Shown: piece after piece, positions 48,001 to 57,070 of the stretch
Layout of the letters: every line of letters begins with the position of its first letter
Numbering within the stretch: the stretch's first letter is position 1
Source: Thraustochytrium sp. TN22
Taxonomy: Eukaryota > Sar > Bigyra > Thraustochytrida > Thraustochytriidae
Direction: 5' to 3'
Length of the DNA: 64,000 nucleotides
Assembly (NCBI GenBank): GCA_013306675.1
Contig: JABLUY010000021.1
Location: forward strand, 160,340-224,339
Program-made: the position numbers and the translations under genes
The notes under the pieces: model-generated
What the model was told of the DNA's origin: nothing
Seen by the model: the letters and a program-made list of their open reading frames with translations, nothing else
The model's database searches: none

Positions 48001-48775
48001 GGCCCAGCGTCCACAGGAGGGGTAACGCCGGAACACCCGCATGGATGCGCACGCCACCCGCGAGGCAGAAGAGAATCACATGGGCGGGCCGCGCGTAGGC
48101 GTCCAGCCTCCTCGGGCTCGGGTGCCACTGCGCCAACTCGGTGGGGTGGCGAACGCCGAGCGCATACATCGCCATGCCGTACGCCGGGATGCTCGCAAAG
48201 GTTGAGACCACCTTGGCCGCGCCATTCATTGCCAGCTGTGAGCGCACCAAGCTCTGCAGAAAGACGCAGCTAAGGAGCGCCGCGGTTGTGACCCGGGGCG
48301 CGATTGGGTCGGCCTCGCTCGCGCAGAAGCGTACAGCGGCCGCACGCCACTCGTCAGGCCGCGGGTCATGAGCGCCCTTTTCGACATCCTCCACCGCCGC
48401 CTTGTCCTTGACCTCAGAGGCGAGCTTTTCGGGTGCTTGGGTGGCGAAGCGCACTGCGACCCGAGTGAGGCCGACGAGCGCCGCGCTGAGCACGGCCGGG
48501 AAAATCACCGCAAGCCAGTCACTGTACCCTTGACTCTGCAGGAGAGCGTGCGTAGAGACGGGCACCATCACGAGGCTGACCCATGCGAACAGCTGCGCCG
48601 CGACCCAGCGCGCGGGCAGCCGCCGCGCAGTGTCCTCCAGGCCATCCTCGCTGGGGGGCTCCAGCAGTCGCAGCCCACCGAGCGCGAGCTCGAGCAGCCT
48701 GCATGCCGCCAGCGCGGCCTTGCGGTCACTCAAGAGTGGTGCCACGTCTCGCCGCCGCCGCTGGCGCGACCACAT
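45014..48775 (-). CDS. Pecanex-like multipass membrane protein
   Basis: A 1,253-residue protein from the first in-frame ATG at 48775 (MWSRQRRRRDVAPLL); the frame opens further upstream at a GTG. The N-terminal half has about a dozen hydrophobic helices (for example LFAWVSLVMVPVSTHALL and YSDWLAVIFPAVLSAALVGL). A long Ser/Pro/acidic linker follows. The C-terminal pecanex domain has FKLALDAYLLGDPDPS near residue 1105 and ELLFFTNDDEERYSIQAHP then AADPPLGYPVF near 1210-1245. Both blocks are highly conserved in pecanex/PCNX proteins. In animals pecanex is an ER-membrane protein needed for Notch signalling and ER structure; Notch is absent from protists, so a general ER role is inferred. No intron is required. 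Confidence 0.9.
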   Translation of the reverse strand: MWSRQRRRRDVAPLLSDRKAALAACRLLELALGGLRLLEPPSEDGLEDTARRLPARWVAAQLFAWVSLVMVPVSTHALLQSQGYSDWLAVIFPAVLSAALVGLTRVAVRFATQAPEKLASEVKDKAAVEDVEKGAHDPRPDEWRAAAVRFCASEADPIAPRVTTAALLSCVFLQSLVRSQLAMNGAAKVVSTFASIPAYGMAMYALGVRHPTELAQWHPSPRRLDAYARPAHVILFCLAGGVRIHAGVPALPLLWTLGLLPGIEALAEWSLEFILMHGLGGTAAASTSRLLAHGAQGVLAAVLAVVAGKTLAHPAASGIAALLGAGLSVGTLWRVPAALRRQASVEKLDVAAAHAPLRLHELALVVLCGAAGGLGSFAAPHVPREAALTGAVLLGCASAVATRAGPHAQDVASVLVVFWAFASVAGYCVAAQSVLWRTVLQSVGLLRCARVTVTCPAMACLELALTLAVVTLSRDAAVHGAELAAIVALAGWAVGVAQETAGNLWFMTVHTATALRDSKLRLSGWKRLLCVLAIPTWNPAMAVAAAALGGPYVPIAGGGVFLAGFPRPRRQWPGRAPTHPGHSHPDAGYYAQVTPRLLEALKDHLRESGSRLGTCFLLVRFEKMIVWVHVLEHERGYRVLQVKGLELQEPTSCHNVEAGHLDTLVRDARAADFARCHRPLSASVAQPLFDLRLCAYSQSNVSLAGVIGHPEMGRLLHKTIGLVLLENVHARPELLSSAPFANHVSPRTSSTDDALLTHWWRYLDGDRGARRKSALHGPAGPAGPVGDDFDIDELLDELDGFQLEDLGLSDDDDAINGSDHVDNTKSTASSLARPSPVDPPEHHHTVAQLEDKAGRSCPLERHLPEPSATPGALLPANAPCAPLESNSDWIGELFGSHVFDDGAGHVVKTPSEEESAPPAPAEMDARTPSENLDWLDEFFGQDAFDPPPQSRREEAASPASSAVSFEDEEPKGRPEVRVAAMPVLSPRTSKASPASPPSTSRSLDLSPALASPSFKQQQSPEPSPLFMSAPNTIRDAEEALSPFEEEQQVAMGRTQEAKATSAVQGVQASFGGELGLARPAFVASCFAGLGPASVVAGESGLLGSSFRTAFKLALDAYLLGDPDPSLTDLAACRASLRHVQASWHLGSETEPAWRRALLHEVPHLLALREQAQVRLGLVQVSLDADTRCCVCRLRPAVVRGFWACLAMELLFFTNDDEERYSIQAHPLLLRNLFVQAADPPLGYPVFASGPLLL

Positions 48776-49352
48776 CGTGCGCGCGGCCTTCGCCTCCGCG
48801 CGCTCCGACTCTGTTCGCGCCGCTGCAGCGCGACGGTGCAGCGCGAGCCTGCTATAGCCGTTGCCCAAGCTGTCTTGACGCTTCTTCTTCGCTGTCAAGT
48901 TTCTCTTCACCTGCCGCGGCAGGGCCTGGCGGCCGGGCGTGGGGGCGCGCGCGCGCGCGCACTCGCGTCGGCGGACGCGCGCCGACACGGCCAGCGAGGC
49001 AAGGCGTCTGGCGAAGGAGAGATACAGAGCGCCGCGCTGGGTCGACGTGCAGTGGGTGGCGGGCGCGCGACGCGCGTGTCCCGTCCCGTGCAGTAACTAG
49101 TGCTCGCGCGAGTGGGACGCGAAGTGGCCCTGCGCACGAACGTTGGCTCGCATCACCCACTGGCAGGCTGGCGAATGAAGGAATGGCACGAAAGACTCGG
49201 GGCGCTGCAGCAGCCACGCGCAGAGACCCGTGGCCGCAGACGAGCGGCCACGTGCGGCGCGCGCGGCTGGTCCTGCGGCGACACTGTACCACTGCTGCTG
49301 CGTCTGCAGTCGGTGCGTGCCGACCGGCTGGCTCGCTGGGACGCCAAACGGC
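48776..49352. other. Divergent region between pecanex and a small unknown gene
   Basis: About 0.58 kb with no supported gene. A (CG)n alternating run is at about 48949-48961. Confidence 0.45.
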
Positions 49353-49850
49353 ATGGAGGAGGACGCAGCGACGCGCGAGCTGGCGGCGCTGCACCGCGAG
49401 ATCGAGGAGGTGAAGGCCAAGTACGTGGCGGAGTGCCGCGAGCGCGGGATCACGCCATTCGAGAACGTGTCCTTTGGAGAATGGGTGGCGCCGGACTTGC
49501 GACGCAAGCTCGGCGGCAAGGTGCATCCGCCGCCTCAGACCAAAGACAAGGACAGAGGCGCGCCGGGCGAGTGGCAGCGGGACGACGCGGGCGAGGGCGA
49601 GAGCGTAGATGGGCCGCCGTGCTGCTCGAGAGAGAGCACATGCTGCACTGCAGCTGCGAGTAGTCTGCGCCACAGTTCGGTCGACGATGCTGAGGGCGCG
49701 CGCGCTGAGTGTATGGGGGAGACCTCGCCAACGAACGTGCAAATGGGTCTGGGCCTGGTCGCGCTGAGCGCACTCCCTGGACCTGAGGCGTGCAGCGTGG
49801 TGCAGACGGCGCTCTTTGTCATGGGCGTGGCACTGACGTTGCTGATGTGA
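49353..49850 (+). CDS. Small protein of unknown function with hydrophobic C-terminus
   Basis: A 165-residue ORF from ATG 49353. The N-terminal 60 residues look like real protein: REIEEVKAKYVAECRERGI, an amphipathic helix, then TPFENVSFGEWVAPDLRRKL. A polar and Cys-containing middle follows, and the last ~30 residues are hydrophobic (LGLVALSALPG, then VVQTALFVMGVALTLLM), suggesting a tail anchor. I recognise no family. The open frame upstream of this ATG is low complexity. It sits between pecanex (divergent) and the AP2-domain gene (convergent). Confidence 0.5.
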   Translation: MEEDAATRELAALHREIEEVKAKYVAECRERGITPFENVSFGEWVAPDLRRKLGGKVHPPPQTKDKDRGAPGEWQRDDAGEGESVDGPPCCSRESTCCTAAASSLRHSSVDDAEGARAECMGETSPTNVQMGLGLVALSALPGPEACSVVQTALFVMGVALTLLM

Positions 49851-50173
49851 TCTGTAAGAAAAAGTAGAACAAACCCTGAAAGTCAAAATCGTCAAAATTC
49901 TTGCAAAACGCTTCCTGGCTCTCGGCAGATCGAGTCGACACAAGTCGCGGGAGGGTACAGCACTTGAACGCCGAAGGTATGTGCGGGGCGTCAGGATGTT
50001 GTGCGGGTGGGAGCAGCGGAAGAGGCCAAGGCCGTTCTAGCTGGCCGAGGTCAGAACCCTAGACATGAGGTCGCTCTACCTCAAACGAGCCAGCCAGCAT
50101 CACCAAGTGGGAAGGAAGGAAGGGAGGGAGGGAGGGAGGGAGGGAGAAAGGGAGGGAGGGAGGGAGAAGGAAT
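49851..50173. other. Convergent gap before the AP2-domain gene
   Basis: An AT-richer stretch (about 49850-49930) follows the small gene's stop. A (GGGA)n array (50109-50170) then reaches almost to the AP2 stop codon. No gene. Confidence 0.5.
50109..50170. repeat. (GGGA)n purine tract at the AP2 gene 3' end
   Basis: A 60-bp gggagggagggagg run with a few interruptions lies immediately beyond the stop codon of the minus-strand AP2 gene. On the sense strand of that gene it is a CCCT polypyrimidine tract. Confidence 0.9.
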
Positions 50174-52138
50174 TCAACTTGCTGCCTCCGTCACTGCGAG
50201 GGCCTGCGCTGATCGCCGCTTTGCAGAGGAAGCCGCTTCGGCGCTGGTGGATGACGCCTTGGCGGCCCGAGCCGCGTCGTGGTTCTTGTCCTTGTTGACG
50301 CTTTTGTTGTTGTTGGCGTCGTCGTCATCGTCATCGTCGTCATCATCGTCCCGCCGCTTGACGCGCTTCTGGCGCTTCACGGACCTGGATTCGCCAGAAC
50401 GGTCCTTGTCGTCGTCGTCGTCGTCTTCGGAAGCGGGTTCGCGCTGGCGCTGGCGCGAGCGTGAGCCACCGTCCGAGCCGCTCTCGGTGTTGTTGGTAGA
50501 GCCGGCGTACCCGCCGCAGCGGGAGTCGCTGCCGGAGGCCTGGAGGTTCTTCTCCTCAAACTCGTCCGAGTCGCGGTCCTTGGAGCCGCCGCTGGAGCTG
50601 TCCTGATCGCGGCTGGCACGCGGGTTGCGCTCGCGCTCGCGCTCGCGCTCGAGCTCGAGCTGAATCTCCTTCTCGATCTCTCGCGCGACCTGCTCGCGCT
50701 CCTTGGGGTCTGGGAAGTTGAGGAGCGCCTCCGAGGCCGGGCCGTAGGCCTCGATGAGCTTGCTATCAACCATGAGCGCGGCGTGCTTCTCCGACACAAA
50801 GGTGCCAAGGTTCTCGGTGCGGCCATTGACCCAGGCGCGCGCAACCCAGCGGTGATCGCGCTTATGCCAGGAGACGCCACGGAATTTGCTGCTGCAGCGG
50901 CTGGACTTGCGGCGCTTGCGGCGGCGCTTCTGCACGGCGACCGGGGCGGCGCCGCCACCTGGGATGGTAAAGGCGCCGGCCGTGCCGGGGGCGCCCGTGC
51001 CGCCTGGGAGCATCATCCCCATTGGGAAGCCCCCGACCGGCATAAAGCCGCCGGCCGCGGCGCTCGCCGCCGCGCCGCCGGCGCCGCCCCACATCATGGA
51101 GGGCATGGCGCTGCCGCCCGAGGTCGCCTGCTGTGGCGGCATCATCATGAAGACGGGCTGGCCGCCGTAGTATTGGCCCGTGAAAACGGCGCCTGGCGGG
51201 AGACCGTGCTGCGTCTGCGGCGCCGCACGGGCGGCATCCTGCCCGTTGCCGGGATTGCTCACACTCCCGGACCCGACGCTGGAGTTCTGCCCGGAGCTGC
51301 TCGCGTCCGCGTTGCGGGATGGGCCAACTGCGCTTGGGGTGGACGCTGAGTTCGATCCCGAACCCGAGTTGTTGCCGGACCGGTCGCTGTCGCTTGCCGT
51401 CCCGGCACGGCTAGAGCCGCTGGAGCCGCCGTTGGTCTGCGCCCCGTGGTGCGCGGCAAACGATGCAAGCTGCTGCTGTGGCTGCTGTGGCTGCTGCTGT
51501 TGGTGATGTTGCTGTTGCTGTTGCTGCTGCTGCTGCTGCTGGGCGAGACCAGCAAGACGCGTGGACAGGCTGGACGCAGAGAGCTTGCTGCCGTCGAGCG
51601 AGCCGCCGTTCAGGGCGTGGCTGCCGTTGTTGTTGTTCTCGTTGTGGTGATGGTGTTGATGGTGGTGTTGATGGTGGTGACCGTGCGAAGCCGTGTTCTC
51701 CTCATCCCGCTTGTGAGCAGAGCGATGGAGCGCCTCCATGATGTCGGAGCGAATAGACTCGCCAGCCGAATGCCGGTTCGCACCTGACGGAGAGGAGCCG
51801 CCCATGACGGACGTGTAGGGCGTCTTGGAAGCGCTGCCCGGGTTGTTGAAGGCGTCGGCGCTGCTCGAGATCGACGTCGCTCCTGATGATGGCGCGGCGC
51901 CTTGCTGCGCGGGGGGCGAGGCCTGCGGCTGCGGAGGATACTGCTGGTGTTGCTGGCCCAGGGGCATAAAGGCGACGGGCATGCCCTGAAAAACGGGCAT
52001 GCCGCCCATCCAAGGCGCCGCACTATACATTCCTTGGAAGCCCTGACCTGGGAAGGCGGAGGGCGAGGTGGTCTGCATACCGGCCTGCTGCGCGGAGTAG
52101 AAGGCGGGGGAGCTCTGGTACTGCTGATTCTGCTGCAT
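50174..52138 (-). CDS. AP2/ERF-domain transcription-factor-like protein
   Basis: A 654-residue protein with a single AP2/ERF-type DNA-binding domain at about residues 413-475. SKFRGVSWHKRDHRWVARAW corresponds to the three-strand sheet. NGRTENLGTFVSEKHAALM follows, then the helix region ending EALLNFPDP. A basic patch QKRRRKRRKSSR lies just before it and may be a nuclear signal. The rest is low complexity: Gln/Pro/Ala/Gly-rich N-terminus, His/Asn runs, a poly-Gln tract near residue 195, and a C-terminal Arg/Glu/Asp-rich tail with poly-Asp. This is the architecture of a transcription activator. Single AP2 domains occur in plants, apicomplexans and some stramenopiles, so the lineage of this one is open. 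The ATG is at 52138 and the gene is intronless. Confidence 0.87.
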   Translation of the reverse strand: MQQNQQYQSSPAFYSAQQAGMQTTSPSAFPGQGFQGMYSAAPWMGGMPVFQGMPVAFMPLGQQHQQYPPQPQASPPAQQGAAPSSGATSISSSADAFNNPGSASKTPYTSVMGGSSPSGANRHSAGESIRSDIMEALHRSAHKRDEENTASHGHHHQHHHQHHHHNENNNNGSHALNGGSLDGSKLSASSLSTRLAGLAQQQQQQQQQQQHHQQQQPQQPQQQLASFAAHHGAQTNGGSSGSSRAGTASDSDRSGNNSGSGSNSASTPSAVGPSRNADASSSGQNSSVGSGSVSNPGNGQDAARAAPQTQHGLPPGAVFTGQYYGGQPVFMMMPPQQATSGGSAMPSMMWGGAGGAAASAAAGGFMPVGGFPMGMMLPGGTGAPGTAGAFTIPGGGAAPVAVQKRRRKRRKSSRCSSKFRGVSWHKRDHRWVARAWVNGRTENLGTFVSEKHAALMVDSKLIEAYGPASEALLNFPDPKEREQVAREIEKEIQLELERERERERNPRASRDQDSSSGGSKDRDSDEFEEKNLQASGSDSRCGGYAGSTNNTESGSDGGSRSRQRQREPASEDDDDDDKDRSGESRSVKRQKRVKRRDDDDDDDDDDDANNNKSVNKDKNHDAARAAKASSTSAEAASSAKRRSAQALAVTEAAS

Positions 52139-53906
52139 GGCTTGCTTGCCTGGAGGCCGGCCTGCTTCGCGTCGCCAGCCGGGTCGGTCCTGCTTATCCT
52201 TTCTGTGTCGCCTTCCTCGGGAAGCGTGTCGCGTATCGCTCGCTGCTGCTCAGGCGCCACACCGACAGCGAGCGAGCGAGCGCTCGGCGAGCGAGCGCTC
52301 GGCGAGCGAGCGCAGCGAGCGAGCGCTCGCGGTGGCGAGCGGGACTGGAGTCGCCGCGGCGCGCCGCCGCGAGCGCCCTGCCGCGCAGGTCCGCCGCAGG
52401 CCAGGCGAGGCGCTCGCTCGGCAGCGCGGCCGGCGGTCGCGGCTGCTGGTCTGCTTGCTGGTCGGCGCGACGCAGGCAGCCGACCGGCCGGCGGTCGAGC
52501 GGTCGAGCGGCCGCGTCCAGATGCTAGTAGCAATGCGCGCCGCGGGAGTCGGGGAGCGCTCGCTCGCGCGCGGCACTGCCTCGGCGTCGCGCGCGGGCGC
52601 AGCCGCGGTCTCGCTCGCGCGCGGCGGGGGCGGGCGGGGCGGGCTCGGGGCAGAGGGTCTGCGCCGCGCCGATCGCGCCTCGCGCCGGGCGCCGCACGCC
52701 GCCGCTCGTCGCAGAGACCGCCCCGCACGGCCCCTCACGCGCCTCTGGCCGCGCGCCTGGCAAAAAGCGAGCGGCTTCATTCCACCGACGCCCGCAATTG
52801 TTGTGCCTAGCTGTGGAAACAGCTTCGGTTGCTGCGACCCTCGTACTGGAGCCCGTCTCTGCGGGGATGCCCGGAGGGTAACCTTTTGATCCTGCTTGAT
52901 CCCTCCCCGCAGACGCAGTTCTCTGCCCCTGCGGGCAGCCGTGTGCTGAGTGCGGGTGCGGCGGGGAGCCGCGGGCCCCGCAGCGAGGCGCAGCTTCGCT
53001 GCCGCTCGGCCGCCGCCCTCGCGTCCGCTTGCGGCCGGGTGGCAGCGGGCCACGGCGCCAGCGGGGCTTCCGCGCCCGAACGGCGGTGGAACGTCGCAGC
53101 CGGACTTTCCGTCTGCGTTTCAATCCGCACCTGGCCGCAGCCAGTGGCTGCAACGCCCTTCCCCGCCCCCTCTCAGCGCCGCAGGGACGCAAGGAGGCGG
53201 ACGCCCTGCAGCGAGGGAGGCGGCAAGAATGTTGCCACCCACGCCACTGGCTTGCCCCCACTGTGGCCCGCATGGCTCCCCGCCTGCGGGGCTGCGGCGC
53301 CGCTTCGCGATACACCTCCAGCTCTCGCCTTCCGTCCTGCATGCGCTGCCCTTCGCGTGGGCTGCGCTCCGAGACGCCGCCAGCCTTGCGCGCCTCCCTG
53401 CAGCGCCTGCTGCCAGCCAGCTGTAGCTCTCGGCAGCCGGGCTCCTAGCTCCCTGCAGCGAGGCAGTTAGCCTGCAGGCCGCCTGCAGCCGCGCCCCCTG
53501 CGCGCCCCTGAGCGGGGTTGCGTTCAATTTGTCGCCGTCTGACTCAACCCAGCTGGCCGCCAGCTGCCACCCGGATCGCCACTTGCCTACAAGCGCTTCG
53601 CTTACAGCTCACGAGCAAACGGCAGGCTGGCAGTAAGTTGCAGCTTACCGTTGTTAGGCTAGAGTCAGGCACTCGCCGCGTGGTCGCTCCCTCTGGCCGC
53701 TGGCCGCCAGCCTGCTGAGCCGGCCTGGCGGGCGGGCGGCAAAGCCGGGCAGAGCAAGCCGGGCAGAGCCGCCGGCAGGCTAGGCCGATGCGTGCGGGCC
53801 ACGCAGGCAGGCAGCCCAGCCGCCACCCTGCGGCGCGCGCGCGCCTCGCCATCACCGCCAGGCTCGCAGCGGCAGCGGCGCCCAGCATGGCGGGCTTGCC
53901 GCGACC
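52139..53906. other. 1.77-kb gene-free divergent region between AP2 and GlcNAc-6-P deacetylase genes
   Basis: The longest stretch without a supported gene. It has gcgagcgagcgctcg repeats (about 52265-52330) and Arg/Ala/Pro-coding open frames in all phases, a composition effect. Palindromic ctgcag/gccggc-rich segments lie at 53440-53720. I saw no tRNA, no conserved protein and no inverted-repeat-bounded element. Confidence 0.6.
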
Positions 53907-55541
53907 ATGCATGGCAGCGCATCAAAGACACTTGAGCCCTGCCAAATAAATAAGACGCGACGGCGTCACCGTGACGGCGCTGACGTGCGCGCGCCGAGGC
54001 GAGGCGAAGCGAGGCGAAGCGCCGCCACCACCAGCGTCGGGACGGCCCGGGAGGGCGGCATCGCGAAAGTCGTGCCAACCTCGTCCGCTGACGAGGACCG
54101 CGCGCTCTTGTTGGAGGCGCTGGGCATGCTGCGCTTCGAGAATGCAAGCATCCTGCGCGGCGGCAGACTGCAGCGTGAGGACCTATGGGTGGACGCCGTC
54201 TCGGGCGCCGTCGTGGACCCAATGCGCAGGTTCTACGCGGCCAAGTCGTCCAGCGAGCTGAGCCAGGAGCGACGCGTCGACTGCGGCGGCGGTATCTTGG
54301 CGCCGGGGCTCATCGACGCGCAGTGTAATGGGGGCTTCGGCGTGGACTTCTCCGACGTGAGCGACATGCGCGACGACCAGGGCCTGCGCCGCTGCCGCAA
54401 GGAGCTGCTGCGAACCGGTGTCACGGCCTTCTGCCCGACGCTCATCTCCCTCAAGCCGCACGAATACGAGCACCTGCTCAGCGTGCTGGCGCCGGCCGTG
54501 GGCCAGGGCGGCCCCGATGCCGGCGCCCGCGTGCTCGGCGTGCACCTAGAGGGGCCTTTCTTCAACCCGGCCAAGATTGGCGCGCACCCGGCCGAGAACA
54601 TTGTACCACCCACGCAGGGGCTCGAGGCAACCTACCGCGCGGACCTGCGCGGCGTGCGCCTGGTCACGCTGGCGCCCGAGCAGCCCGGCGCGCTCGAGCT
54701 CATCCGCGCGCTGCGCAAGCGTGACATCCTCGTCTCCATCGGCCACTCCGCCGCCAGCCTGGACGAGGCCGACGCGGGCGTCTCGGCCGGCGCTACCATG
54801 ATCACCCACCTTTTCAATGCCATGGGCGCCTTCCACCACCGCGACCCAGGCATCATCGGCCTGCTGGGCCGCCATCAACTACACGACGCTGTCAGCTTTG
54901 GCATCATCTGCGACGGCTTGCACGCCAACCCGGCGTCGGTCGCCATGGCCTATCAGAGCCATCCACGGGGCGCCGTTCTCGTCACGGACGCCATGGCCGG
55001 CCTCGGCCTGCCCACCGGAATGCACGCGCTTGGCGGCCAAAAGGTCGAGATCTCCTGGGCCGACCAGCCGCGCGCCAATCCTGCCCGTGCCGCTGACGCC
55101 GGCGCCGGCGCCGACGCCGACGCCGACGCTGTCTCACAGTCAGCTGCGGGCGCCGCCGCGCCGCCGCGCCGCCGCCGCTCCAAAAAGGCCGTTCTTGCGG
55201 GCACCGACACGCTCGCTGGCAGCGTGGTCAGTCTCATTGAGTGCGTGCAAAACTTCCGCGCCTTCACTGGCTGCCCGACCGCCGAGGCACTCGAGGCCGC
55301 CACGCTGCACCCAGCGCGCGCCCTCGGCCTGCAGCCCACGGCCGGCCACCTTGATTACGGCGCCTGCGCCGACCTCGTGCTCCTCGACCCGGACTCCCTC
55401 GAGGTCTGGGCCACCTTTATCCAAGGTGCCTGTGTTTATTGCGCCCCGGATGCCCCCCCCGCCGTCCGGGCGCTCCCCGTTGCGGTCGACTTTGACGTTG
55501 ATGATGATGATGACAACGACATCGACGACGACGCCGATTAG
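53907..55541 (+). CDS. N-acetylglucosamine-6-phosphate deacetylase (AMDHD2/NagA family)
   Basis: A 544-residue amidohydrolase that converts GlcNAc-6-phosphate to glucosamine-6-phosphate and acetate, the first step of GlcNAc catabolism. Motifs in order: GLIDAQCNGGFGVDFSD after the N-terminal beta-sandwich; GVHLEGPFFNP near residue 211; SIGHSAAS; ITHLFNAMGAFHHRDPG; CDGLHANP; and VTDAMAGLG with the catalytic Asp. After ADQ there is a lineage-specific insertion of about 40 residues containing Ala-Asp repeats and PPRRRRSKK before the conserved LAGTDTLAGSVVSL. The C-terminus ends in a poly-Asp tail. The N-terminal ~60 residues upstream of the enzyme fold are basic; a first ATG at 53907 was used. 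It is convergent with the SENP8-like gene. Confidence 0.93.
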   Translation: MHGSASKTLEPCQINKTRRRHRDGADVRAPRRGEARRSAATTSVGTAREGGIAKVVPTSSADEDRALLLEALGMLRFENASILRGGRLQREDLWVDAVSGAVVDPMRRFYAAKSSSELSQERRVDCGGGILAPGLIDAQCNGGFGVDFSDVSDMRDDQGLRRCRKELLRTGVTAFCPTLISLKPHEYEHLLSVLAPAVGQGGPDAGARVLGVHLEGPFFNPAKIGAHPAENIVPPTQGLEATYRADLRGVRLVTLAPEQPGALELIRALRKRDILVSIGHSAASLDEADAGVSAGATMITHLFNAMGAFHHRDPGIIGLLGRHQLHDAVSFGIICDGLHANPASVAMAYQSHPRGAVLVTDAMAGLGLPTGMHALGGQKVEISWADQPRANPARAADAGAGADADADAVSQSAAGAAAPPRRRRSKKAVLAGTDTLAGSVVSLIECVQNFRAFTGCPTAEALEAATLHPARALGLQPTAGHLDYGACADLVLLDPDSLEVWATFIQGACVYCAPDAPPAVRALPVAVDFDVDDDDDNDIDDDAD

Positions 55542-55648
55542 CCTAGCCCGCACCAAGAACAGAGCGCACGCCTGGTGACTTGTGACTTTTGTTGATGATA
55601 AATGACAGTAATCTTAATGTACGCAAACGCCTTGGCCGCTGCTGCGTC

Positions 55649-56344
55649 TTACTCGTCGCCCAGGTCTGCCTCGGCCTCGGTCTCGGTGCGGTGCTGCTGC
55701 GCGAGCTCAAGCATCTCCAGACGGAGCGTGTGCGCGTCCGAAGGAAGGTCCTTGAAGTGGGGTTGCAGCGCAAAATCTGCCTTGCCACGGCCATTGGCCA
55801 GAAAAAGCGACACCAAAAATCCAGCGAACGCGCACATGAAGACGCCGCAGTCATAGCCATTGTCCTGCTGTGGGCACGGCACGAGCTGGATATTGTCCGC
55901 GGACACGCCAAAGTCCTCCGACAGGAGGCCCGCCAGCTTGGACGCTGTCGCCTGCGCCGCCGCCGGCACCGTGCCTCCCGAGGAGCACAGCGCCGAGTCC
56001 AGGCTGAAGAAGCCTTCGCCGCGATGCGCCACCAGTAGCGTCCAATGCGAGCCGCCGCCCTCCTCGGCGTCCGCATCATTCACGATCGGCACGAGCACTA
56101 ATTTGGCGGACTGCAGTTGCCGAAACACGTTGTCTGGCGTGTCCGCCAGCAGCTCCTCCTCCTCCAAGAACTGCATCGAGAACGCCGCCGCTGGCTGCAG
56201 CATGAAGACGCCCGCTTCCCCGGCCTGCGGGAAGCGCTTCGTCGTCAGGTACTGCTGCCAGAACAGCACACAGTGGTCGTTCAGCCACCCGGAGCTGCCC
56301 AGCAGCGCCAGATCCGACGCGTACAGCATCGCATCGCCCAGCAT
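55649..56344 (-). CDS. SENP8/Ulp1-like cysteine protease (NEDD8/SUMO peptidase)
   Basis: A 231-residue C48-family protease starting at ATG 56344 (MLGDAMLYASDLALLG). The frame extends three codons upstream to a GTG. The small size and lack of N-terminal extension match SENP8 (NEDP1), which processes and removes NEDD8. Catalytic triad: His in SHWTLLVAH, Asp in FFSLDSA, Cys in NGYDCGVFMC, with the oxyanion Gln in PQQDNGYDCG. SGWLNDHCVLFWQQYL near the N-terminus is the substrate-binding segment of the family. Discrimination between NEDD8 and SUMO as substrate needs structure or assay. It sits between the deacetylase (107 bp between stops) and a divergent phosphatase gene. Confidence 0.9.
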   Translation of the reverse strand: MLGDAMLYASDLALLGSSGWLNDHCVLFWQQYLTTKRFPQAGEAGVFMLQPAAAFSMQFLEEEELLADTPDNVFRQLQSAKLVLVPIVNDADAEEGGGSHWTLLVAHRGEGFFSLDSALCSSGGTVPAAAQATASKLAGLLSEDFGVSADNIQLVPCPQQDNGYDCGVFMCAFAGFLVSLFLANGRGKADFALQPHFKDLPSDAHTLRLEMLELAQQHRTETEAEADLGDE

Positions 56345-57070
56345 CACCTCCACCTGATCGCACGCCTCCTCCCTCCCCGGCCGTCAGTCCACCTGCTCAT
56401 CCGAGCCTCGTCTCACTCATGTCAGGGGCCGAGGCGGGCGTGCGCTCGGGGCCGAGGCGGGCGTGCGCACGCCCTAGGTGACGGTCAAGGAAGGCCTCGC
56501 TGTCACGGCCAAGCTCCGCTCTGCGCTGCCCGCAGCGCCTCGGACTCGCACACGTACCTTGGGCGTGCCGCCCTCCTGCGGCTGCTCGCCCATGGTTGCT
56601 CGCCGCCACGCCGCACTGCGCCGCCGCGGCCCGCCCGCGCGGCCCGCCGCGAGCGCGCGTACCTGCGCCCGCGCCGCGCCGGCCTGCCGCGGGCTGCACC
56701 GCCTCCCGAGGAGCCCACGAATAGGGCTTTGCCGCGCCGCCACGCGTCTTCGAGGTTCGAGTTGCCGCCCGCTTTCCCGGCAGGCGCCGCCTCGGCGGGC
56801 CAGCCCGCGGGGGTGTCGTCGTCTCGCAGGCAGGCTCTGCTCCGTTCTGCGAGAGCAAACCAAGTTTAACAAACCCAGGGCGCCGCGCTTCGAGCGGTCC
56901 GCCTCGCGCTCCGCGCTGCGCCGCTTCGTGCCGCTCGAGCCTGCCAGCGGCCAGCAGCTCCAGCACCAGCGCCGCAGCGCGGTCGTGGCCTCAGCGTCAG
57001 GGCAGTCCCGGCGCACGTGGCCGGGAACTGGCAGAAAGGCAGGCAGGCGGGCAGCGGGCTCGTGGCGGAT
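56345..57070. other. Divergent region between SENP8-like and phosphatase genes
   Basis: About 0.73 kb. Two identical 21-bp units (ggggccgaggcgggcgtgcgc) occur at 56425-56445 and 56448-56468. Long frames here are low complexity. Confidence 0.55.
56425..56468. repeat. 21-bp direct repeat, two copies (period 23)
   Basis: Perfect two-copy repeat 80-120 bp upstream of the SENP8-like ATG; it may lie in its promoter. Confidence 0.9.

Noticed and set aside
52137-53500. Several 200-300 residue ORFs in the AP2-deacetylase intergenic region
   Set aside because: All are Arg/Ala/Pro-biased frames present on both strands, as expected from GC-rich sequence with few stop codons.
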